This document shows positions 5,987 through 16,710 of a stretch of DNA of 19,758 nt, one piece after another (within the stretch, counting starts at the first letter, position 1; every line of letters begins with the position of its first letter). Source of the DNA: an uncultured Candidatus Pelagibacter sp. (GTDB lineage Bacteria > Pseudomonadota > Alphaproteobacteria > Pelagibacterales > Pelagibacteraceae). The stretch lies in assembly GCA_937897125.1 (NCBI GenBank), contig CALCPL010000028.1, forward strand, positions 1-19,758, in the 5' to 3' direction. A program made the position numbers and the translations under genes. The notes below the pieces were generated by a model that searched no databases, was not told the DNA's origin, and worked only from the letters and a program-made list of their open reading frames with translations.

Positions 5987-6970
5987 ATGAAGTTTCTAGA
6001 TCAAGTAAAAATTTATGTAAAGGCCGGCAATGGTGGGCATGGTTCTCCTAGTTTTCGTAGAGAGAAATTTATTGAATACGGTGGACCTGACGGTGGTGAC
6101 GGAGGTAAAGGTGGAACCATATTCCTAAGATCAGAAAGAAATTTAAATACTCTTATCGATTATAGATTTCAACAACACCATAAAGCAGGAAGAGGAGTAA
6201 ATGGTTCTGGACAAAATCGTACAGGTCATGGTGGAGAAGATTTATTTTTAAAGGTTCCAATAGGTACACAAGTTTTTGAAGAAGATAATAAAACTTTAAT
6301 TTATGATTTTAAAAAAGAAGGTGAAGAATTTATTGTAGCTAAAGGTGGTAAAGGTGGTCTTGGAAACACTAGATTTAAAAGTTCCACTAATAGAGCTCCA
6401 AAAAAATTTACTAAAGGTGCAATTGGTGAAGAATATGTAATTTGGCTTCAATTAAAAACTATTGCGGATGTTGGTATTGTTGGATTACCTAACGCAGGTA
6501 AATCAAGCTTACTAGCTGCCATTACAAATGCGATGCCTAAAATTGCAAACTATAAATTTACAACACTAAATCCAAATCTTGGTGTTGCAAGTTATGATGA
6601 TAAGGAAATAACTCTAGCTGATATTCCTGGATTAGTTGAAGGTGCACATGAAGGTGTGGGTCTTGGTATTCAATTTTTAAAACACATAGAAAGATGTAAA
6701 ACTTTAATGCATTTAATAGATATTACTGATGAAGACCTTGAAAATACATATAAACAAGTTCGAAATGAGCTAGGGAGTTACAGTAAAGATTTACTAGAAA
6801 AAAAAGAAATAATTGTATTAAATAAGACAGATTTATTAGAGGAAGAAGAGGTGAAAGAAATTTTAAAGAATTTTTCTAAAAATAAAGATTCTGAGGTGGT
6901 TACACTCTCAACATTAGAAAAAGGCTCAATATCTAAAATTAAAGCTAAATTACTCTCCTATGTATCTTAA
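5987..6970 (+). CDS. obgE: Obg family GTPase (ribosome assembly)
   Basis: GTPase that binds the 50S subunit and monitors late assembly, linking it to guanine nucleotide levels. Residues 1-160 form the glycine-rich Obg domain (GGDGGKGG near 36-43). The G domain follows: G1 GLPNAGKS at 166-173, an NYKFTTLNPNLG switch I region, G3 DIPGLVEGAHEGVGLG, and G4 NKTD at 279-282. The protein stops at 327 residues, just after the G domain, so it lacks the variable C-terminal extension found in E. coli ObgE and the OCT domain of Gram-positive Obg. Its last 11 bases overlap the start of proB. It follows rplU-rpmA as in most bacteria. Confidence 0.97.
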   Translation: MKFLDQVKIYVKAGNGGHGSPSFRREKFIEYGGPDGGDGGKGGTIFLRSERNLNTLIDYRFQQHHKAGRGVNGSGQNRTGHGGEDLFLKVPIGTQVFEEDNKTLIYDFKKEGEEFIVAKGGKGGLGNTRFKSSTNRAPKKFTKGAIGEEYVIWLQLKTIADVGIVGLPNAGKSSLLAAITNAMPKIANYKFTTLNPNLGVASYDDKEITLADIPGLVEGAHEGVGLGIQFLKHIERCKTLMHLIDITDEDLENTYKQVRNELGSYSKDLLEKKEIIVLNKTDLLEEEEVKEILKNFSKNKDSEVVTLSTLEKGSISKIKAKLLSYVS

Positions 6971-8066
6971 GGATTCTAAAATAATTGTAATTAAGATTGG
7001 CTCATCTTTATTAATAGATGATAAAAAAAAAGTAAGAAAAAAATGGCTTACTGAATTTGCTAAAGATATTCAGGAACTAATAAAACAGAATAAAAAAATT
7101 ATTATTGTAAGCTCAGGGGCAATAGCAATGGGTTGCAAAAAACTAAATATTAGCAAAAAAAACCTTAAGATTGATAAAAGTCAGGCTGTTGCATCTATTG
7201 GGCAAATTGAACTAATGAATTTATTCTCAGAAATATTTGTTAAATTGAAAATTAATATTTCTCAAATTCTTCTCACTTTGGAAGACACAGAACAAAGAAG
7301 AAGAGCCCTCAATGCAAAAAGAACTTTTGATAACTTATTTAAACTAGGCTTTGTGCCAATAGTTAATGAAAATGATACTATTGCTACTTCAGAGATTAAG
7401 TATGGTGACAATGACAGATTAGCATCTCGTGTTGCACAAATATCAGGTGCAGACTCACTTATATTGCTTTCTGATGTAGACGGTCTTTATACGCACAATC
7501 CAAAAATATATAAAAATGCAAAATTAATAAAAGAAATTAAAAATATAGATAAAGATATAGAAAAAATAGCCACCAAAAGTATTAGTGAGCATGGCACAGG
7601 TGGTATGAAGACTAAAATAGATGCTGCAAAAATCTGTCAATTATCAGGATGCCAAATGGTAATAGCAAATGGATTATTAAGCAGACCCATTAAAAAAATA
7701 ACTGAAGAGAATAATTGCACATGGTTTTTACCTAAAGTTTCAAAATTGGCTGCTAGAAAAAAATGGATTATTAGCTCTATTTCACCTAAGGGTGCACTTA
7801 TTATTGATGACGGTGCAAAACAGGCACTTTCAAATGGTAAAAGCTTATTAGCAGCAGGAATAAAAAAAGTGTCTGGCCGTTTTAGTAAAGGTGACCACAT
7901 CAAAGTTTTAGATAGAAATAATTACGAATGCGCAAGAGGACTTAGTTCTTTTTCATCGAATGAAATAGAAAAAATTATGGGTCACCACTCAAAAGAGATA
8001 GAAAAATTACTAGGATATATTTCTAAATCAGAAGTAATTCATAAAGATGATATAGTAGAGGTATAA
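6960..8066 (+). CDS. proB: Glutamate 5-kinase
   Basis: Phosphorylates glutamate to gamma-glutamyl phosphate, the first step of proline synthesis. The 368-residue length equals the E. coli enzyme. The amino acid kinase domain shows KIGSSLL near 12-18, SSGAIAMG near 51-58, NENDTI near 137-142, GDNDRLAS, LLSDVDGLYT and GTGGMKTKIDAA. A PUA domain occupies about 275-360 (start GALIIDDGAK). Its ATG lies inside the end of obgE (11-bp overlap), and its stop is 1 bp before the proA ATG, so the three genes are translationally coupled. In this family feedback inhibition by proline acts on the kinase domain. Confidence 0.96.
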   Translation: MYLKDSKIIVIKIGSSLLIDDKKKVRKKWLTEFAKDIQELIKQNKKIIIVSSGAIAMGCKKLNISKKNLKIDKSQAVASIGQIELMNLFSEIFVKLKINISQILLTLEDTEQRRRALNAKRTFDNLFKLGFVPIVNENDTIATSEIKYGDNDRLASRVAQISGADSLILLSDVDGLYTHNPKIYKNAKLIKEIKNIDKDIEKIATKSISEHGTGGMKTKIDAAKICQLSGCQMVIANGLLSRPIKKITEENNCTWFLPKVSKLAARKKWIISSISPKGALIIDDGAKQALSNGKSLLAAGIKKVSGRFSKGDHIKVLDRNNYECARGLSSFSSNEIEKIMGHHSKEIEKLLGYISKSEVIHKDDIVEV

Positions 8067-8067
8067 A

Positions 8068-9318
8068 ATGAGTAGATATATGAGCTTAATAGGTCAAAAT
8101 GCAAGAAAAGCATCGCTTGATAAAATTAATTCAAAAACTAAAAATAAAATTTTAAAAAGATATGCCTTCTTATTAGGTCAAGAAAAACAGTCTATACTTA
8201 AAGCTAACCAAAAAGACATTCAATTTGCTCTTGGCAAAGGCTTAAAAAGCAATCTAATAGAAAGATTAACTATCGATGAAAAAAAATTAATAGGCATAAA
8301 AAATTCTATAGATAAAATTGCTAACTTAAAAGATCCTGTTGATACTACTTTGGAAAAATGGCGCAGACCAAATGGTTTAACAATTAGCAGAGTGTCTATA
8401 CCTATTGGTGTTATAGGTGTTATTTATGAAAGTAGACCCAACGTTACATCTGATGTTGCAAGCTTATGCTTCAAATCTGGAAATGCTGTAATTTTAAAGG
8501 GCGGCTCTGAGGCCATAAATACTAATAAAATTTTAGCAAAACTATTTAGGACGTCTCTTAGAGAAAATAAAGTGAATGAAAACTTTATTCAATTTATAGA
8601 TTCTAAAGACAGAAAAATGGTCGACTTTATGCTTTCAAAAATGAAAGATTATATTGATGTAATAATACCTCGTGGTGGAAAAAATTTAGTAAAAAGAGTT
8701 CAACAATTTTCAAATGTCCCTATTATCGGTCACTTGGAAGGTCTTTGTCATACTTTTATTGATAAGGATGCTAATCTAAAGATGGCTACAGACATTACCT
8801 ATAATGCCAAGCTAAGAAATACTAGTATTTGTGGGGCTACTGAAACAATTTTGATGCATGAAAAAATTGTTAAGAAATTCTGTAACCCAATTTTAAAAAA
8901 GTTAGAAGAAAATAATTGCAAGATCTATGGAGACCGTTTTTTAAAAAAATATTACAAGGGGAAAATTTATCCAGCAAAAGAAAAAGATTGGTCTACTGAA
9001 TATTTATCAGCAGCAGTTTCTGTAAAAACAGTCAAAGATTGTGAAGATGCTATTAATCATATTAACAAATATGGAACTATGCACACAGACTCTATCATTA
9101 CTAAAAATAAAAAAACTGCAAATAAATTTTTAAAAAATGTTAAAAGTTCTATAGCAATGCATAATACATCTACTCAATTTGCTGATGGTGGTGAATTTGG
9201 TTTTGGTGGTGAAGTTGGCATTTCGACAAACACTTTGCCTCCAAGAGGACCTGTGGGATTAGGACAGCTCGTTTCATACAAATACGAAATTATTAGTAAT
9301 GGCAAAACTAGAAAATAA
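8068..9318 (+). CDS. proA: Gamma-glutamyl phosphate reductase
   Basis: NADPH-dependent reduction of gamma-glutamyl phosphate to glutamate semialdehyde, the second step of proline synthesis. It is an aldehyde dehydrogenase-superfamily protein of 416 residues, the usual length. Visible features are the cofactor region VIYESRPNVTSDVASLC, the GGSEAINTN segment, the catalytic Cys255 in NTSICGATET, and the C-terminal family motif FGFGGEVGISTNTLPPRGP. The start at 8068 is 1 bp after proB; a second in-frame Met four codons later (8080) is also possible. The 3' end overlaps nadD by 20 bp. The final step (proC) is not in the window. Confidence 0.96.
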   Translation: MSRYMSLIGQNARKASLDKINSKTKNKILKRYAFLLGQEKQSILKANQKDIQFALGKGLKSNLIERLTIDEKKLIGIKNSIDKIANLKDPVDTTLEKWRRPNGLTISRVSIPIGVIGVIYESRPNVTSDVASLCFKSGNAVILKGGSEAINTNKILAKLFRTSLRENKVNENFIQFIDSKDRKMVDFMLSKMKDYIDVIIPRGGKNLVKRVQQFSNVPIIGHLEGLCHTFIDKDANLKMATDITYNAKLRNTSICGATETILMHEKIVKKFCNPILKKLEENNCKIYGDRFLKKYYKGKIYPAKEKDWSTEYLSAAVSVKTVKDCEDAINHINKYGTMHTDSIITKNKKTANKFLKNVKSSIAMHNTSTQFADGGEFGFGGEVGISTNTLPPRGPVGLGQLVSYKYEIISNGKTRK

Positions 9319-9841
9319 CTTAAAACAAAAAAAGACAAAAATTGGAATCTTGGGGGGAACTTTTGATCCTGCCCACAAAGGCCATTTAGAAATCTCTAAA
9401 CAGGCTAAAAAAATATTAGAATTAAAAAATATTATATGGGCAATTACCAAACAAAACCCATTTAAAAACACAAGTAAAACAGATCTAAAAAATAGAATAA
9501 AATTTGCAAAAAAATTCATTGGTAAAAATGATTTTATTAAAGTTAAGTTTTATGAAGAAAAAGTTCTTTCCAATAAAACAATCGACCTCATCAATTATCT
9601 AGATAAAGATAAAAAATTTGAGATTTATTTCATTATGGGTGCTGATAATCTAATCAATTTTCATAAATGGCATAAATGGAAATCTATTATAAAAAAATGT
9701 AACCTTCTTGTATTTGATCGACAGGGATATAAGGCTAAATCACTAAAGTCTGTTACCTTTAATGGTGTAAATAAAAAAAAACTATCTTTTATTAATTTTA
9801 AAAAGGTCAATATTTCATCTTCTCAATTAAGAAAAATTTGA
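9299..9841 (+). CDS. nadD: Nicotinate-nucleotide adenylyltransferase, short form
   Basis: Transfers AMP from ATP to nicotinate mononucleotide in NAD synthesis. The nucleotidyltransferase signature GGTFDPAHKGHLE is at 19-31 (His26, His29), MGADNLINFHKW near 118-129 binds substrate, and ISSSQLR (172-178) is the second nucleotide motif. The protein ends two residues after this motif, at 180 residues, whereas most NadD proteins continue for roughly 15-30 residues as a final helix. Reading the other frame past the stop does not restore a family-like tail, so I see no simple frameshift. The ATG lies inside proA (20-bp overlap), a position that places the glycine-rich motif at the usual distance from the N-terminus apart from a short lysine-rich lead. 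Confidence 0.9.
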   Translation: MAKLENNLKQKKTKIGILGGTFDPAHKGHLEISKQAKKILELKNIIWAITKQNPFKNTSKTDLKNRIKFAKKFIGKNDFIKVKFYEEKVLSNKTIDLINYLDKDKKFEIYFIMGADNLINFHKWHKWKSIIKKCNLLVFDRQGYKAKSLKSVTFNGVNKKKLSFINFKKVNISSSQLRKI

Positions 9842-9858
9842 TAAGGTTAAATGTATTA

Positions 9859-10209
9859 ATGGAAAAAAACGTAGACCTTAAAAATTTAATCCTAAAAACC
9901 CTAGATTCTAATAAAGCCCTAGATATTATTTCAATAGATCTTAAGAATAAAAGTTCAATGGCTGACTATATGATTATAGCAAGTGGAACTTCTTCTAGGC
10001 ATATTCAAGCTTTATCTGAAATGGTATTAGAAAAATTAAAGGGTAATGGAGTAAAAAATTCTAAGATTGAAGGAAAAGAAAGTGCAGACTGGAAATTAGT
10101 TGATGGTATAGACTTAATTGTTCACATATTTCATCCAGATAAAAGAAAATTTTATGAATTAGAAAAAATATGGTCACAAGTTATTCCTAAAGAAAAAGTG
10201 ATGATATGA
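9859..10209 (+). CDS. rsfS: Ribosomal silencing factor RsfS (YbeB/DUF143)
   Basis: Binds ribosomal protein L14 on the 50S subunit and blocks joining with 30S, lowering translation in starvation. The family motif DIISIDLKNKSSMADYMIIASG and, later, ESADWKLVDGIDLIVHIFHPDKR are unmistakable. I place the start at ATG 9859, giving 116 residues, close to the usual 105-120. A TTG at 9838 in the same frame would add seven residues and overlap nadD by 4 bp, but has no better support. The gene follows nadD, the usual partner, and its TGA overlaps the ctpA ATG in an ATGA. The rlmH gene that commonly follows rsfS is absent here. Confidence 0.94.
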   Translation: MEKNVDLKNLILKTLDSNKALDIISIDLKNKSSMADYMIIASGTSSRHIQALSEMVLEKLKGNGVKNSKIEGKESADWKLVDGIDLIVHIFHPDKRKFYELEKIWSQVIPKEKVMI

Positions 10210-11345
10210 TTTTGACTAAAAGATTTTTTATTTTTTTTATAATACTATTATTTACTTTTCAAAAAAGTTTTTCTGAAAACACTGACATATATAAAAAAAT
10301 TGATTTGTTTGGTGAGGTGCTTGAAAAAATTAGCAAAGAATACGTTGATGAAGTAGATCAATCAAAAAGTATGGATTCAGCCATAAATGGTTTATTACAA
10401 TCACTAGATCCCTATTCTGCATATATGACACCTGAAAGTTTTGAGGGTATGCAAACTGAAACTAGTGGAGAATTTGGTGGACTTGGTATTGAAGTTGGTA
10501 TGGAAGCAGGTGTTGTGAAAGTAATATCACCAATAGATAATACTCCAGCATCAAAAGCAGGATTAAAAGCTGGTGATTATATTGTAAAAATTAATAACAC
10601 TCAGGTTCAAGGGAAATCATTAATGGAAGCAGTAGACTTAATGAGGGGACCTGTTGGATCGAGTATTGAAATAACAGTTAGAAGAAGAGGTGTTAAAAAA
10701 GCATTAATTTTTAATATAACGAGAGAGGTTATTCAGGTTCAATCTGTTAAATCTGAACTTATAGATAATAATATTGGTTATATAAGACTAACTTCCTTTA
10801 ACGAAAATAGTAGTGAACAAATTAAAGAAAAGATTAATAAATTAAATAAAAATAAAGATCTAAAGGGATATATCTTAGATTTAAGAAATAACCCTGGTGG
10901 CTTGCTTTCTCAGGCAATTAAAATTTCAGACTTTTTTTTAGAAAATGGTGAGATTGTATCGACAAGAAGTCGACAAGCCTCAGAAAATCGAAAATGGTTT
11001 GCTAAAAAAGGTGATCTAACAAATGGTAAAACACTAATTATACTTATTAACTATGGATCAGCATCGGCATCAGAAATAGTAGCAGGTGCATTAAAAGATC
11101 ATAAAAGAGCTATTATACTTGGAGAAAATAGTTATGGAAAAGGTTCTGTACAATCAATAATCCCTTTAAAAAATAGAGGTGCTATTAGATTAACAATTGC
11201 AAAATATTATCTCCCTTCAGGAAAATCTATTTCTGAAGTAGGTGTAACGCCTGATATAGAAGTTGCAGAAGGTTCAGATGATTTTAAATTTAATTCTGAA
11301 ACCGATAATCAATTGAATTTTGCAATAAAATTATTCAACGGATAA
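10206..11345 (+). CDS. ctpA: Carboxy-terminal processing protease (S41 family)
   Basis: Periplasmic serine protease that trims or degrades proteins from the C-terminus and is often involved in envelope turnover. Residues 1-23 look like a Sec signal peptide: a KR pair, a Phe/Ile/Leu-rich core and a SFSEN cleavage region. A PDZ domain spans about 95-180 (GGLGIEVGMEAG start, SKAGLKAGD). The S41 catalytic domain carries LDLRNNPGG near 226-234 and GSASASE with nucleophile Ser287. Lys312 in YGKGSVQ lies 25 residues later, the same spacing as in E. coli Prc. At 379 residues it is shorter than many CtpA proteins (about 430-450). The gene starts within the rsfS stop (4-bp overlap) and rppH starts immediately after its own stop. 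Confidence 0.94.
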   Translation: MILTKRFFIFFIILLFTFQKSFSENTDIYKKIDLFGEVLEKISKEYVDEVDQSKSMDSAINGLLQSLDPYSAYMTPESFEGMQTETSGEFGGLGIEVGMEAGVVKVISPIDNTPASKAGLKAGDYIVKINNTQVQGKSLMEAVDLMRGPVGSSIEITVRRRGVKKALIFNITREVIQVQSVKSELIDNNIGYIRLTSFNENSSEQIKEKINKLNKNKDLKGYILDLRNNPGGLLSQAIKISDFFLENGEIVSTRSRQASENRKWFAKKGDLTNGKTLIILINYGSASASEIVAGALKDHKRAIILGENSYGKGSVQSIIPLKNRGAIRLTIAKYYLPSGKSISEVGVTPDIEVAEGSDDFKFNSETDNQLNFAIKLFNG

Positions 11346-11822
11346 ATGTCGGACAATAAAGTAAATTTACCTCTTAGAAGTGGAGTTGGAATTGTTGTCC
11401 TAAACAAAGATAATAAAGTTTTTGTTGCAAAAAGAATTGATAATCAAAAAAATTTTTGGCAAATGCCCCAAGGTGGTGTTGATAAGGGTGAAGACTACTT
11501 AACTGCTGCTTACAGAGAACTAGAAGAAGAAACTAGTATAAAAAATGTTGAATTAATTAAAGAGTGTGATGGATTAATCTCTTATGAATTACCAAAAAAC
11601 TTATTAGGTATAATTTGGAAAGGTAAGTATAGGGGTCAGGAACAAAAGTGGTTTATAATGAGATTTTTAGGGCAAGATAACGAGATTGATATTAAGACTA
11701 AACATCCTGAATTTTGTGAATGGAAATGGATTGATCTTGAAAATATAACTGACCTAGTTGTAGACTTTAAGCTACATGTATACAAAGATGTTAAAGAAAA
11801 AGTAAAAGAAATTCTTAATTAA
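11346..11822 (+). CDS. rppH: RNA pyrophosphohydrolase (Nudix)
   Basis: Removes pyrophosphate from the 5' end of triphosphorylated RNA, opening transcripts to RNase E-type decay. The Nudix box runs from Gly43 to Glu62 (GGVDKGE, then REL-E-EE), with Thr in place of the usual final Gly. It is preceded by WQMPQGG at 38-44, the form typical of RppH/IalA. The 158-residue length fits. Its ATG directly abuts the ctpA stop; ctpA-rppH adjacency is common in alphaproteobacteria. It converges with atpC, and the two stop codons lie in one TTAATTAA, so the coding regions overlap by 8 bp. Confidence 0.93.
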   Translation: MSDNKVNLPLRSGVGIVVLNKDNKVFVAKRIDNQKNFWQMPQGGVDKGEDYLTAAYRELEEETSIKNVELIKECDGLISYELPKNLLGIIWKGKYRGQEQKWFIMRFLGQDNEIDIKTKHPEFCEWKWIDLENITDLVVDFKLHVYKDVKEKVKEILN

Positions 11823-11830
11823 GAGTTTTT
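11807..11830 (+). terminator. Possible bidirectional terminator hairpin at the rppH/atpC junction
   Basis: On the plus strand 11807-11816 can pair with 11821-11830 around an AATT loop, giving ten pairs of which two are G-U. The core TCTTAATTAAGA (11813-11824) is a perfect 12-bp palindrome and both stop codons lie in it. The T-run (11826-11830) falls within the stem and not after it, and the stem has almost no G-C pairs, so it is a weak candidate. Confidence 0.3.
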
Positions 11831-12206
11831 AGCACATCAATTTTTTGATCAACTAAGTATTTATTTTGATCTGTAATGTCACTATTTTTTGAACTTTCTT
11901 CTGCTTGAGCAAGTAGTTCACTAATTTTATCTTTATCAATATCTTTAATATTGAAAATAGAACTTGTTAGAACTGATAAATTATTATTCTTAAATTCAAC
12001 AATTCCATCCTCAACGTAATAATTGTCTTCTCCTGATTTAGAAAAGATTTTAATAATCCCTGGCTTTAAAAATGAAATAATTGAGATATGGTCCTTTAAA
12101 ATCCCCATTTCTCCTTCAAAAGCAGGCACAACAACTTCTGTTACATCTTCTTTTGAAAGAAAAGATTTTTCTGGGTTTACGATTTCTATTTTGAACTCTT
12201 CACTCA

Positions 12207-12207
<1 letters not shown>
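11815..12207 (-). CDS. atpC: ATP synthase F1 epsilon subunit
   Basis: Subunit of the central stalk of F1; its C-terminal helices can inhibit ATP hydrolysis. The 130-residue protein has the N-terminal beta-sandwich with the family motif GEMGILKDHISIISFLKPG near 32-50, followed by a C-terminal helical part from about residue 85. The ATG overlaps the atpD stop by one base (TAATG), giving translational coupling. It is the last gene of the F1 operon and its stop lies in the TTAATTAA shared with rppH. Confidence 0.95.
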
Positions 12208-14503
<2,296 letters not shown>

Positions 14504-14506
14504 ATT

Positions 14507-16042
14507 TTAAGAATTAAAGTTCTTCTTAAGTTCCATGATAGTTTCAACTAATGATTTTTCAGTATCTTCTTCAAGCTTACCTGAGCTTAAAACAGATTCT
14601 AAAATTTCTGGTTTTTCAGATTTACATTTTTCAATAATCTTAGATTCGAACTCAGCAATATCTTTAAGTTCTACATCATCCAAATAACCTTTAACTCCAC
14701 AGAAAACTGAAATTACTTGCTCAGCAACTGTCATAGGAGAATATTGTTTTTGTTTTAGAAGTTCAGTTAGTTTTGAACCTCTATTTAAAAGTTTTTGTGT
14801 TGATGCATCTAAATCAGATCCAAATTGTGCAAAGGCAGCCATTTCTCTATATTGAGCAAGCTCCAGCTTCATTGAACCAGAAACTTTTTTCATTGCTTTT
14901 GTTTGTGCTGCAGATCCAACTCTAGAAACTGATAGACCTACGTTAATCGCTGGTCTAATTCCTTGGTTAAATAATTCTGTTTCAAGAAATATTTGACCAT
15001 CTGTAATTGATATAACGTTAGTAGGAATAAAAGCAGATACGTCTCCACCTTGCGTTTCAATTATTGGAAGAGCGGTTAATGAACCTCCACCATGCTCATC
15101 ACTAAGCTTGGCTGCTCTCTCAAGTAATCTGCTGTGTAAATAAAATACATCTCCTGGATAAGCTTCTCTTCCTGGAGGTCTTCTTAATAAAAGTGACATT
15201 TGTCTATAAGCTACAGCCTGTTTAGATAAATCATCATAAATGATTAATGCATGCATACCATTATCTCTATAGTATTCACCCATAGTACAGCCTGTATATG
15301 GTGCTAAAAACTGAAGTGGCGCTGCGTCTGAAGCAGTAGCAGCTACAATTGTTGTATATTCCATTGCACCAGCTTCTTCTAAAGTTTTTTGAATTTGTCT
15401 AACTGTAGATCTTTTTTGACCTATAGCGACATAGATACAATAAAGTTTTTGCTTCTCATCGCCAGATTCATTTATTTTTTTCTGGTTAATGATCGCATCG
15501 ATAGCAACTGCAGTTTTTCCAGTTTGTCTATCACCAATAATTAATTCACGCTGTCCTCTTCCAACTGGAACTAGACTGTCAATTGATTTTAAGCCTGTTT
15601 GCATTGGTTCGCTAACAGATTGTCTTGGAATAATTCCAGGAGCTTTTACTTCAACTCTACTTCTTTTAGTTGCTTTATCTAAAGCACCTTTACCGTCGAT
15701 TGGATTTCCTAATCCATCAACAACTCTTCCTAATAATTCTTTTCCAACAGGTGCATCAACAATACTTCCTGTTCTTTTAACAACATCACCTTCTTTAATT
15801 TTTCTGTCATCTCCAAAAATTACAACTCCAACATTTTCACTTTCTAAGTTTAGAGCCATTCCTTTTGATCCATCAGAAAATTCTACCATCTCTCCAGCTT
15901 GAACATTGTCTAATCCATATACTCTAGCAATACCATCTCCTACTGACAAAACTTGACCAACTTCTGTCACTTCTGCTTTATCGCCAAATTTTTTAATTTG
16001 TTCTTTTAATATCTTTGTTACTTCTGATGGGTTTATATCCAT
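14507..16042 (-). CDS. atpA: ATP synthase F1 alpha subunit
   Basis: Non-catalytic nucleotide-binding subunit of F1 that alternates with beta. The 511-residue length is standard. Walker A is GDRQTGKT at 170-177, the LIIYDD Walker B strand follows, and the arginine finger lies in [10 protein letters not shown]. The N-terminal helix ([19 protein letters not shown]) is the binding site for the delta subunit. It abuts atpH with no gap. Confidence 0.99.
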   Translation of the reverse strand: MDINPSEVTKILKEQIKKFGDKAEVTEVGQVLSVGDGIARVYGLDNVQAGEMVEFSDGSKGMALNLESENVGVVIFGDDRKIKEGDVVKRTGSIVDAPVGKELLGRVVDGLGNPIDGKGALDKATKRSRVEVKAPGIIPRQSVSEPMQTGLKSIDSLVPVGRGQRELIIGDRQTGKTAVAIDAIINQKKINESGDEKQKLYCIYVAIGQKRSTVRQIQKTLEEAGAMEYTTIVAATASDAAPLQFLAPYTGCTMGEYYRDNGMHALIIYDDLSKQAVAYRQMSLLLRRPPGREAYPGDVFYLHSRLLERAAKLSDEHGGGSLTALPIIETQGGDVSAFIPTNVISITDGQIFLETELFNQGIRPAINVGLSVSRVGSAAQTKAMKKVSGSMKLELAQYREMAAFAQFGSDLDASTQKLLNRGSKLTELLKQKQYSPMTVAEQVISVFCGVKGYLDDVELKDIAEFESKIIEKCKSEKPEILESVLSSGKLEEDTEKSLVETIMELKKNFNS

Positions 16043-16600
16043 TTATGCCTCTATCATCCTATTTTCGATTTGTTGTAATTTATTTTTAATGGAAGTGTCC
16101 ACCATTGTGCTTCCGACTTGCACAATCAAACCCCCAATTAAACTTGCATCGTGTTTGTAGTTTAATTTTATTTTTGAACTAAAGTTTTTAGTCAATTCTT
16201 CTTTTATGTTGTTAATCTCATTTTCAGTAAGATCTTTTGCAGAAGTTAATTCTGCTTTTAATTCACCTCTTTTGACTGAACATGTCTCAACAAAGCTTTT
16301 TAGAATTTTATCCACATAAAAGAATCTTCTTTTAGATATTAAGAAACTTAAAAATTTTGTTAATAATTCATTTAATTTATATTGTTCTGAAATTTTGCTT
16401 AGAGCATTCAATTGGTCTTCTTTGTTATTTGTTGGATCCTTAATTAAAGACTTAAAATCTTCACTTGAAGCAATTAAATTAATGATTGAAGCAGAATGAA
16501 CCTCGATCTCGCTTAAATTATTAGCTTCTATTGCTAATTCATAAAGTGCCAGGGAGTATCTGCCTGCTGATGTTTCGGAAAAACCTTTATTTTTGCTCAA
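16043..16600 (-). CDS. atpH: ATP synthase F1 delta subunit
   Basis: Links the top of F1 to the peripheral stalk. The 185-residue protein has the N-terminal six-helix bundle with the family opening ...RYSLALYELA (residues 14-23) and the C-terminal segment GGLIVQVGSTMVDTSIKNKLQQI. The start is TTG at 16600: no upstream ATG is available, an AAGGAA sits 7 nt before it, and the length is then normal. It is the first gene of the F1 operon; Fo genes (atpB, E, F) are not in this window, as in other alphaproteobacteria where F1 and Fo operons are separate. Confidence 0.95.
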   Translation of the reverse strand: MSKNKGFSETSAGRYSLALYELAIEANNLSEIEVHSASIINLIASSEDFKSLIKDPTNNKEDQLNALSKISEQYKLNELLTKFLSFLISKRRFFYVDKILKSFVETCSVKRGELKAELTSAKDLTENEINNIKEELTKNFSSKIKLNYKHDASLIGGLIVQVGSTMVDTSIKNKLQQIENRMIEA

Positions 16601-16710
16601 TTTATTGTTCCTTATAAATATTTGAAGATTTATTAAATTTCCGTTTTAATTAACATATGACCCTATTCTCTTCAAGTCACACATTGTCTAAAAGTGTTAT
16701 TTTTTGACCG
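16601..16710 (-). promoter_or_regulatory. Leader region of the atpHAGDC operon
   Basis: This 110-bp gap between priA and atpH is one of only three sizeable spacers in the window and should hold the F1 operon promoter. I find only weak matches: TAGACA (5/6 to -35, minus strand, about 16690-16685) and TTGAAG (about 16675-16670), neither with a convincing -10 at 16-18 bp. A priA readthrough transcript could also feed the operon. No terminator hairpin is evident after priA. Confidence 0.35.
16608..16613 (-). promoter_or_regulatory. Shine-Dalgarno site selecting the atpH TTG start
   Basis: AAGGAA on the minus strand ends 7 nt before the TTG at 16600. It is one of few clear ribosome binding sites in the window and supports the unusual start codon. 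Confidence 0.6.

Noticed and set aside
9838..9840. TTG as the start of rsfS
   Set aside because: It adds seven residues outside the family core, and an in-frame ATG at 9859 gives a normal length. Not excluded, only less likely.
15489..15902. Open frame antisense to atpA on the plus strand
   Set aside because: It mirrors the conserved atpA codons, has no recognisable domain and no ribosome binding site; it is the by-product of codon bias in a conserved gene. The same holds for antisense frames in metX (2932-3183), rplU/rpmA (5543-5809), proB (7637-7903), nadD (9274-9519) and priA.
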